Program-made: the position numbers and the translations under genes | Shown: positions 57,716-64,000 of the stretch, piece after piece | How the letters are laid out: every line of letters starts with the position of its first letter | Position numbering within the stretch: the stretch's first letter is position 1 | Source: Pseudoneobacillus rhizosphaerae | GTDB taxonomy: Bacteria; Bacillota; Bacilli; Bacillales; Cytobacillaceae | DNA length: 64,000 nt | Direction of reading: 5' to 3' | Assembly: GCF_917563885.1 (NCBI RefSeq) | Contig: NZ_CAKJTG010000002.1 | Coordinates: forward strand, 62,001 to 126,000 | Notes under the pieces: generated by a model | Database searches by the model: none | Told to the model about the DNA's origin: nothing | The model's input: only the letters and a program-made list of their open reading frames with translations

Positions 57716-60043
57716 TTACATCCCCACTTTTCTCCGCTTAAAATTAGAGCCCTCCCCTTTTTGAATATCCAGCATCATTTCGACCATATCTTCTTTACCT
57801 GCCTTCTTTGCAAAAATTTTCGCCACATAAACCCCACTATTGGGTACCGCCTTTAACGAGATCTCTTTTTCCAAATACCCCTTCCCTATGTTCCTCCCCG
57901 AATCCAAATATCCGATAAATCGATAATCCTCAGGATTGAATAAGGCAATTCCAAATTCATCTGCCCCTCCTGGTAAATACACCTGATATCTTAATGTCTC
58001 TCCATTATCACCGCGAGCGATTTCAAAGCCCATCACTCTTGGGTAATCTGGTTCCTCTAATACATAAATAAACGGTATGTGAATTTTTTGCGAGTTGGCA
58101 TTTACATAAAGGAATCCGTCTTGGATTTTTTCTGAAAAAGTAGTCGGGTCCACCTCAAGCTGTATTTGGACTTGTCGTGCCTCTCCTGGTTTTAGTGTGA
58201 AGGACATCGGCAAGTGCCAATTCATGCCGTTTATTTTTTTTGGAATATCAAAGCTGTACTTCACCGTTTTGCTGCTCACATTTTCTACTTTTAGCTTAGC
58301 GAGATGCTCATGATTGTGATCTTTTATGGCGAATTTTCCAAATTGCAACGAGCCTGGTGAAATGAGCGATTCCGCTTTAACGGCCTCCTCCATCTGAATG
58401 CGACCAGCACCTTGTTCGTAGGTTCGGTATTGAACACCACTCGTTGACTGAATAGGAAGCGCATGATTCATGATGGCGGCTTTAATTTGTAATGGTGACC
58501 ACTCTGGATGCGCTTGTTTAATGAGAGCACAAGCTCCTGCCACATGAGGTGCCGCCATACTTGTCCCTTGTAACGACAAATATCCACCTGGAACCGTACT
58601 TTGAATTGCTACCCCAGGAGCCAGAATATCAGGTTTGATTTCCCAAGTTCTCGTCACCGGACCTCTCGAGCTAAATGGTGCTAACACATCCTGTTCTGTT
58701 TCTTCAATAATCCGAATATGCTGCGGACTTTTTTCGAGCTGGCGAACGATTTGATCTCCAGCCTTTTTCGAAATAGAGGCTACCGGGAGACCGACATCGA
58801 CTTGAAGGTTTCCAACAAAGCTTCCTTCGGTATTGTTAAAAATAATGACGCCAACCGCCCCCGCTTGCTGCGCGTGAATCGCTTTTTCGGTAAACGTTAA
58901 TTCGCCTCGCTGGATTAACGCAATTTTCCCGTTCACATTCGTCAGTTGATCCTTTTTCCCAATCCCGCCGTAAGCAATCTCCTGAGATCTGTCCTGCACC
59001 CATCGATCTGCCCCAACCATCGGCTCGAGGCGAATTTTTTCCCGACTTCCTTCTATTATAATATACGGAATTTTCAGATTAGGAGTAGAGGCCCCAACCG
59101 AGATTGCTTTCGAGGCGGTTCCTGGTGAGCCAACTGTCCATTTATTAGGTCCTGAATTCCCTGAAGAGGTTACGGCTACAATTCCTAGGTCTGTTAATTT
59201 ATTGAGCGCCAAACTAATCGGTAAGTCCGGACCATTGATCGAGTTCCCAAGTGAAAGATTAACGATATCCACTTTATCTTTAGCTGCTTGGTCGATAGCC
59301 GCAAGTACTTGCTCCGTCGTTCCACTGCCGCCGGGACCAAGCGCCCGATACGCAATGATTTTAGCCTCAGGCGCAACCCCCTTCATCTTTCCGTTTGCCG
59401 CAATAATTCCCGCCACATGCGTACCATGTAAAGTCGGTGTCCCTTGCTGTGCTTTTGTTTCCATTGGATCCTTGTCATTATCGACTAAATCGTGACCCCC
59501 ACCATAGTTTTTGCTTAAGTCAGGGTGAGAATAATCGACCCCTGTATCAATTACTCCAACCGTTACCCCTCTACCCGTCAGGCGGTTATCATTTTTATCG
59601 AAAATCCCTCTTACTTTCTCTCCACCAATCAGCTTGATGTTTTCGGGACCGTTTGGGTTGTAGCGTTGGGACGGTGGAGCTTCTGATGTTTCGGACTTTC
59701 TCTTCCAATGTGCCGGTTGCTCCTCCACTTTGTAAGTTTGCACCTGCGATATGTTAATAATTTCGTGATGTCCCCGAAGCTTTTCAATTTGATTTTTTGG
59801 ACCTTTTACAGAAAAACCTTGGAGAACCTCAGTAAATATGTATCTTAATTTCAAATCAGAGTTCGGCTGTAACAGCTTTACGATGTCAGAGTGTGGGAGG
59901 TTCTTTTTTAATAAAATAATTGCTACCTGCTCTGAATCGAACGCCTCCTTTGGGATGGGAGGATGAATGAGTCGACTTCCACTCATCGTATTTGTTTGAA
60001 AAATAAACATGACGATAGCCGTCAAAATAATAATCCGCTTCAC
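57716..60043 (-). CDS. Secreted subtilisin-like serine protease (S8, Vpr type, PA domain)
   Basis: 775 residues. A signal peptide (about 1-22) is followed by an I9-like propeptide (about 40-105, VAIILLKKNLPHSDIVKLL). The catalytic domain has Asp in GVIDTGVDYSHPDLS (about 165), His in HGTHVAGIIAANG (about 207) and Ser in LQGTSMAAPHVAGACALIKQAHPEWSP (about 492). A PA domain is inserted between His and Ser (KIALIQRGELTFTEKAIHAQQAGAVGVIIFNN, about 375-407). A beta-sandwich region follows. There is no SLH or sortase motif. It is probably an extracellular scavenging protease. It lies between the atp operon and mnaA in the same direction but has its own gaps on both sides. Confidence 0.93.
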   Translation of the reverse strand: MKRIIILTAIVMFIFQTNTMSGSRLIHPPIPKEAFDSEQVAIILLKKNLPHSDIVKLLQPNSDLKLRYIFTEVLQGFSVKGPKNQIEKLRGHHEIINISQVQTYKVEEQPAHWKRKSETSEAPPSQRYNPNGPENIKLIGGEKVRGIFDKNDNRLTGRGVTVGVIDTGVDYSHPDLSKNYGGGHDLVDNDKDPMETKAQQGTPTLHGTHVAGIIAANGKMKGVAPEAKIIAYRALGPGGSGTTEQVLAAIDQAAKDKVDIVNLSLGNSINGPDLPISLALNKLTDLGIVAVTSSGNSGPNKWTVGSPGTASKAISVGASTPNLKIPYIIIEGSREKIRLEPMVGADRWVQDRSQEIAYGGIGKKDQLTNVNGKIALIQRGELTFTEKAIHAQQAGAVGVIIFNNTEGSFVGNLQVDVGLPVASISKKAGDQIVRQLEKSPQHIRIIEETEQDVLAPFSSRGPVTRTWEIKPDILAPGVAIQSTVPGGYLSLQGTSMAAPHVAGACALIKQAHPEWSPLQIKAAIMNHALPIQSTSGVQYRTYEQGAGRIQMEEAVKAESLISPGSLQFGKFAIKDHNHEHLAKLKVENVSSKTVKYSFDIPKKINGMNWHLPMSFTLKPGEARQVQIQLEVDPTTFSEKIQDGFLYVNANSQKIHIPFIYVLEEPDYPRVMGFEIARGDNGETLRYQVYLPGGADEFGIALFNPEDYRFIGYLDSGRNIGKGYLEKEISLKAVPNSGVYVAKIFAKKAGKEDMVEMMLDIQKGEGSNFKRRKVGM

Positions 60044-60161
60044 CCAAATACCCCCTCTTTTTACCTTTCAGTTTGTGTTTTGGAGTGGGAGAGTATGCGG
60101 GAGAAGATGAAATTGTGCGATTTGCTTTGTTTTGTTAGTTTTGGGGAGTTTTGATGGTACT

Positions 60162-60201
60162 AAAAAAAGCGCATGTCACCATCCAAGATGATGCCATGCA
60201 C
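60162..60201 (-). terminator. Intrinsic terminator of mnaA
   Basis: The minus-strand stem GTGCATGGCATCATC / GATGGTGACATGCGC (G-U pairs allowed), with a 3-nt loop, is followed by TTTTTTT. Confidence 0.85.
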
Positions 60202-60210
60202 TCACATTGT

Positions 60211-61353
60211 TTACATATACTCCTCAGGACGCTCGTCCAGCTGCTTAAAGTAATAGCGAATTGCTTCACAAATTCGTTTCGAAGCATTCCCGTCCCCATA
60301 CGGGTTAGCCGCTTTCGCCATTTTTTCATAGGCATTGCGGTCAGTAAGCAATTCCGTTGCCATCGAGTAAATCGTTTCTTCATCGACACCCGCAAGCTTC
60401 AACGTACCAGCAGCAATTCCTTCTGGGCGCTCGGTTGTGTCACGAAGCACTAATACAGGAACCCCAAGGGATGGCGCTTCTTCTTGCACTCCGCCGGAAT
60501 CGGTTAAAATTAAATAAGCACGAGATGCAAAGTTGTGGAAGTCAATCACATCTAATGGTTCAATTAACTGAATGCGAGGGTCATCGCCCAAAATTTCTGC
60601 AGCGATTTCACGAACGACCGGGTTAAGGTGAACAGGATAAACAACCTGCACATCTGGTTGCTCTTCCACAATTCGTTTAATTGCACGGAACATATTGCGC
60701 ATAGGCTCGCCTAAATTTTCGCGACGATGTGCGGTTAATAGGATCAGGCGGTCGGTACCAATTTTATCAAGAACCTCATGTTGATATTCATTCTTTACAG
60801 TCGTTTTAAGCGCATCAATTGCCGTATTTCCTGTAATAAAAATGTTTTCATTTTGCTTGTTTTCTTTTAGTAGATTTTCAGCTGACATAGCAGTTGGAGA
60901 AAAATGCAAATCGGCTAGCACACCTGTAAGCTGGCGGTTCATTTCCTCAGGGAATGGTGAATATTTATTCCACGTGCGTAAACCTGCTTCGACATGACCG
61001 ACGACAATTTGATTATAATAAGCCGCTAAGCTCCCAATGAAAGTTGTAGATGTATCACCATGAACGAGAACGATATCAGGCTTTACGTCCTTCATCACTT
61101 TATCCAAACCTTCAAGCCCACGCGTTGTTACGTCGATCAACGTTTGGCGGTCCTTCATAATATTCAAGTCATAATCTGGGGTGATTTCAAAAATATGTAA
61201 TACTTGGTCAAGCATTTGACGATGCTGCGCCGTAACGGTCACAATCGATTCAAAATGCTCGGGATGCTTATTTAATTCCAAAACAAGTGGAGCCATTTTA
61301 ATCGCTTCAGGTCTTGTCCCAAAAATGGTCATGACTTTAATCGGTCTCTCCAA
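60211..61353 (-). CDS. mnaA: UDP-N-acetylglucosamine 2-epimerase (non-hydrolysing)
   Basis: 380 residues from a TTG at 61353, six bases after AGAGGTG; a GTG three codons upstream overlaps the ribosome site. The enzyme interconverts UDP-GlcNAc and UDP-ManNAc. Motifs: FGTRPEAIKMAPLVLEL (about 12-28), TAQHRQMLDQVL (about 41), VHGDTSTTFIGSLAAYY, GHVEAGLRTWNKYSPFPEE and DSGGVQEEAPSLG. It closely follows B. subtilis MnaA. It supplies UDP-ManNAc for TagA and WecC. It is 68 bp downstream of upp. Confidence 0.95.
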   Translation of the reverse strand: MERPIKVMTIFGTRPEAIKMAPLVLELNKHPEHFESIVTVTAQHRQMLDQVLHIFEITPDYDLNIMKDRQTLIDVTTRGLEGLDKVMKDVKPDIVLVHGDTSTTFIGSLAAYYNQIVVGHVEAGLRTWNKYSPFPEEMNRQLTGVLADLHFSPTAMSAENLLKENKQNENIFITGNTAIDALKTTVKNEYQHEVLDKIGTDRLILLTAHRRENLGEPMRNMFRAIKRIVEEQPDVQVVYPVHLNPVVREIAAEILGDDPRIQLIEPLDVIDFHNFASRAYLILTDSGGVQEEAPSLGVPVLVLRDTTERPEGIAAGTLKLAGVDEETIYSMATELLTDRNAYEKMAKAANPYGDGNASKRICEAIRYYFKQLDERPEEYM

Positions 61354-61377
61354 AACGAACACCTCTTTATGTAGTTT

Positions 61378-61407
61378 AAGCGGCTTGCCAATTATGACAA
61401 ACCGCTT
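61378..61407 (-). terminator. Hairpin between upp and mnaA, possible terminator
   Basis: AAGCGG(T)TTG / CAAGCCGCTT forms a stem 14 bases past the upp stop. The following T-run is poor, so it may only attenuate. Confidence 0.5.
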
Positions 61408-61420
61408 GAATCATTTTATT

Positions 61421-62050
61421 CTACTTTGTACCAAACAAACGGTCACCAGCATCCCCAAGTCCAGGAACAATATAACCATGTTCGTTTAACTTTTCATCTA
61501 AAGCAGCGATATAAATATCCACATCTGGGTGAGCTTGCTCAACAGCCGCTACCCCTTCAGGTGCTGCAATTAAACACATAAATTTGATATGCTTCGCGCC
61601 ACGACTTTTTAATGAATGAATCGCAGCAATTGCGGAACCACCTGTTGCCAACATTGGATCGACAACAATGAATTCTCTTTCCTCGACATCGCTTGGAAGC
61701 TTCACATAATATTCAACCGGCAATAGAGTTTCTGGGTCACGATATAATCCAATATGACCAACCTTTGCAGCTGGAATTAATTTTAAAACTCCGTCTACCA
61801 TACCAATTCCAGCACGTAGAATCGGGATAATGCCTAGCTTTTTACCAGATAGTACCTTTGATTTCGTTTCGCTTACAGGAGTTTCAATCGTAATGTCCTC
61901 TAATGTCATATCACGAGTGATTTCAAAAGCCATCAAAGTTGCAACTTCATCAACAAGTTCGCGGAACTCCTTTGTCCCCGTATGTTTGTCGCGGATGTAT
62001 GTAAGCTTGTGTTGAATCAATGGATGATCAAAAACATAAACCTTCGCCAC
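61421..62050 (-). CDS. upp: Uracil phosphoribosyltransferase
   Basis: 209 residues from the GTG at 62050, eight bases after AAGGGG; this reproduces the family length and start ([19 protein letters not shown]). The ATG at 62056 is only two bases from the ribosome site. It converts uracil and PRPP to UMP in salvage. The PRPP-binding loop [11 protein letters not shown] lies at about 131-141, and [18 protein letters not shown] ends the protein with the uracil-binding site. It is located between glyA and mnaA as in related bacilli. Confidence 0.96.
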   Translation of the reverse strand: MAKVYVFDHPLIQHKLTYIRDKHTGTKEFRELVDEVATLMAFEITRDMTLEDITIETPVSETKSKVLSGKKLGIIPILRAGIGMVDGVLKLIPAAKVGHIGLYRDPETLLPVEYYVKLPSDVEEREFIVVDPMLATGGSAIAAIHSLKSRGAKHIKFMCLIAAPEGVAAVEQAHPDVDIYIAALDEKLNEHGYIVPGLGDAGDRLFGTK

Positions 62051-62198
62051 TGTCATCGCCCCTTTTCTTTTATCCAATAATAGAATTTGTGTCAACCTGC
62101 CAATATATGTATCAAAAAATACGAACCACACACTTCGTCTAATTCTACAAAAAAACTCCCAGCAGTTCAACTACAAACTCCAAAGAGCTACGCTTTTA

Positions 62199-62286
62199 CA
62201 CTTTAAAGTACATGGGGACTGTCCCCCGGTACGGTTATGCGGTGAAGGATTGAGGGACAGTCCCCAAGTAATTTAACGCGGTAACG
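62199..62286. repeat. REP-like palindromes, two units
   Basis: Cores TGGGGACTGTCCCCC (about 62214) and GAGGGACAGTCCCC (about 62252) are flanked by CTTTAAAG and ATTTAACGCGG. They lie in the 523-bp gap between glyA and upp. Apart from these and the glyA terminator the gap shows nothing recognisable. Confidence 0.88.
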
Positions 62287-62532
62287 TAATTTTGGATGTA
62301 CGTATATTATTTCATCTCATTGCCTCCTTCTTTCATAATCCCCAATAAACGAATTACTTACTTATCAAAATTGCTAAATGGGATGATCATTGCATTTATA
62401 GGACCCAACCCTCGCGAAGCTAATTCGAGTTAAAATCGCATACATTTAAACCCTTTTACAACAAAACCCCGGTAACCAACCAAACCAACCCCAAAAATAC
62501 AAATATAGTTTCTAAATTGACGGGAAATAGAC

Positions 62533-62567
62533 CAAAAAAAGTCTGCCCTCAAATTAAGGACAGACCA
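62533..62567 (-). terminator. Intrinsic terminator of glyA
   Basis: The stem GTCTGTCCT / GGGCAGAC with an 8-nt loop is followed by TTTTTTT on the minus strand, just past the stop at 62574. Confidence 0.88.
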
Positions 62568-62573
62568 CTTTTA

Positions 62574-63815
62574 TTATTTCTCTGGATATAAAGTAAATTT
62601 GCTCGTTAAGTCAGCTACACGCTGTTTTGATTTTTCCAATGTTGCTTCGTCTTCGTGGTTTTTCAACGTGTCAGCAATAATTGAAGCGATAGCTTCCATT
62701 TCTTCTACGCCGAAGCCACGTGATGTAACGGCAGCGGTTCCGATGCGGATTCCACTTGTCACGAATGGGCTTGCTGGGTCAAATGGAATCGTATTTTTAT
62801 TAACGGTAATTCCAACCTCATCCAGTACCTTTTCCGCAACTTTACCAGTTAAGTTTAAGCTACGTGTGTCTACCAACAATAAGTGGTTGTCCGTACCATC
62901 TGAAACAAGTTGAATGCCTTCTTTTTTCAGACCTTCAGCTAAATGGTGGGCATTCTCGACGACTTTTTTCGCATAGTCTTTAAAATCATCTTGAAGTGCT
63001 TCACCAAATGCTACTGCTTTCGCTGAAATCACGTGCATTAATGGTCCACCTTGGATTCCAGGGAAAATCGATTTATCAATTTTCTTTGCCCATTCTTCTT
63101 TACAAAGAATTAATCCACCGCGTGGTCCACGAAGGGTTTTATGTGTAGTGGACGTTACGAAGTCAGCATATGGAACTGGATTCATATGTATACCTGCTGC
63201 AACTAGACCAGCAATATGCGCCATATCGACCATTAAATATGCGCCAACTTCATCAGCGATCTCACGGAACTTAGCAAAATCAATCGCACGAGGGTAAGCA
63301 CTAGCACCGGCTACGATTAATTTCGGCTTATGTTCAACCGCTTTTGCACGAACATCTTCATAATTAATACGATGTGTCACTTCATCGACACCATATTCCA
63401 CAAAGTTATATTGAATTCCACTGAAGTTAACAGGGCTACCATGTGTTAAATGACCGCCGTGGGAAAGGTTCATCCCTAGAACGGTATCGCCTTGCTCTAA
63501 GATCGTGAAATAAACGGCCATATTTGCTTGAGCGCCAGAATGTGGTTGGACATTCGCATGCTCTGCCCCAAAGATTTTCTTTGCGCGATCTCTAGCTAAA
63601 TTCTCCGTCACATCGACGAACTCACAGCCACCATAATAACGTTTGCCTGGGTAGCCTTCTGCATACTTGTTTGTTAAAACAGAGCCTTGTGCCTCCATTA
63701 CCGCTTCACTAACAAAGTTTTCGGAAGCGATCAACTCGATGTTTCCACGCTGTCTACCAAGTTCTTTCTGAATCGATGCATAAAGTTCCGGATCTTGTTG
63801 TTCTAAATGCTTCAT
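62574..63815 (-). CDS. glyA: Serine hydroxymethyltransferase
   Basis: 413 residues, the usual length. This cytoplasmic PLP enzyme makes glycine and 5,10-methylene-THF from serine and THF. Motifs: [38 protein letters not shown] (about 21-58), [14 protein letters not shown] (about 195), and the PLP lysine in [15 protein letters not shown] (about 222-236). AAAGGGGGA precedes the ATG. Confidence 0.97.
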   Translation of the reverse strand: MKHLEQQDPELYASIQKELGRQRGNIELIASENFVSEAVMEAQGSVLTNKYAEGYPGKRYYGGCEFVDVTENLARDRAKKIFGAEHANVQPHSGAQANMAVYFTILEQGDTVLGMNLSHGGHLTHGSPVNFSGIQYNFVEYGVDEVTHRINYEDVRAKAVEHKPKLIVAGASAYPRAIDFAKFREIADEVGAYLMVDMAHIAGLVAAGIHMNPVPYADFVTSTTHKTLRGPRGGLILCKEEWAKKIDKSIFPGIQGGPLMHVISAKAVAFGEALQDDFKDYAKKVVENAHHLAEGLKKEGIQLVSDGTDNHLLLVDTRSLNLTGKVAEKVLDEVGITVNKNTIPFDPASPFVTSGIRIGTAAVTSRGFGVEEMEAIASIIADTLKNHEDEATLEKSKQRVADLTSKFTLYPEK

Positions 63816-63842
63816 GTTTATCCCCCTTTGTATTATGTATTT

Positions 63843-63870
63843 ATTGTAGCTATTTTTCGAAAATTGCCAA
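63843..63870 (-). promoter_or_regulatory. Probable sigma-A promoter of glyA
   Basis: On the minus strand TTGGCA (63870-63865), a 16-bp spacer and TACAAT (63848-63843) lie about 28 bp before the glyA ATG. Sequence from 63871 to 64000 shows no supported gene. Confidence 0.6.
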
Positions 63871-64000
63871 TACTATTTTAACATGAATCTCTTATTTAAA
63901 GAAGGAAGTAAGTCACTGGATGGAAGATGATTTACTCAGAACGCTCTCAAAATCTTATGTACAGCTATTATTCTCACTCTTTTTCTCATAAACAGCCCTT

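Noticed and set aside
63871-64000. End of another minus-strand gene upstream of glyA
   Set aside because: Short open stretches exist in two frames, but neither shows a recognisable family tail or a terminator.

Overview
The window is chromosomal DNA of an endospore-forming member of the Bacillaceae. It carries spoIIQ, spoIID and spoIIID in a gene order that closely follows the Bacillus subtilis ssbB-ywpF-fabZ-mbl-spoIIID-spoIIQ-spoIID-murAA-ywmB-ywzB-atp-upp-glyA neighbourhood. Unlike B. subtilis it has an 11-gene complex I (nuo) operon, a ComM gene, a bacterial Pnkp/Hen1 RNA-repair pair and many intergenic repeats. I cannot assign a genus from sequence alone; a Neobacillus/Bacillus-like organism would fit. 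No rRNA, tRNA or CRISPR array was seen.

Layout. 1-4.5 kb: cell-envelope genes (partial tagA, wecC-like UDP-ManNAc dehydrogenase, surface-anchored nucleotidase with SLH domains). 4.8-8.7 kb: hen1-pnkp RNA repair operon. 8.8-16.6 kb: a secreted DUF5667-type protein, a decayed fragment of a second pnkp 3' end, a SWIM-SNF2 operon and an NAD(P)-binding protein. 16.8-25.3 kb: ssb, ywpF, small genes, two paralogous lipoproteins, a hemerythrin with an Fnr-type site, fabZ, mbl, spoIIID and a LysM protein. 25.5-35.2 kb: membrane and surface proteins, pcp, ggt, spoIIQ, vanZ-like, spoIID, murA, ywmB. 35.5-37.6 kb: a REP-associated (RAYT) Y1 transposase overlapping comM. 38.2-48.9 kb: nuoA-N. 49.9-57.5 kb: F1Fo ATP synthase operon. 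57.7-63.8 kb: subtilisin-like protease, mnaA, upp, glyA.

The genes form functional sets. MnaA, WecC and TagA are the enzymes that make and use ManNAc/ManNAcA sugar nucleotides for wall polymers. SpoIIQ, SpoIID and SpoIIID act in the mother cell/forespore programme. Complex I and ATP synthase form the energy block. Hen1 and Pnkp repair cleaved RNA.

The most unusual content is non-coding. About 25 copies of a palindrome with core GGGGACTGTCCCC lie in at least 12 intergenic gaps, and a RAYT transposase sits beside two of the clusters, which suggests a Bacillaceae REP/RAYT system. Independently, five intergenic arrays built from different sequences have periods of 21, 41, 51 or 52 bp, close to whole numbers of DNA helical turns. 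Two of these families share a 16-17 bp core. I know of no description of the latter. Two copies of another, larger palindromic Bacillaceae repeat interrupt the nuo and atp operons.
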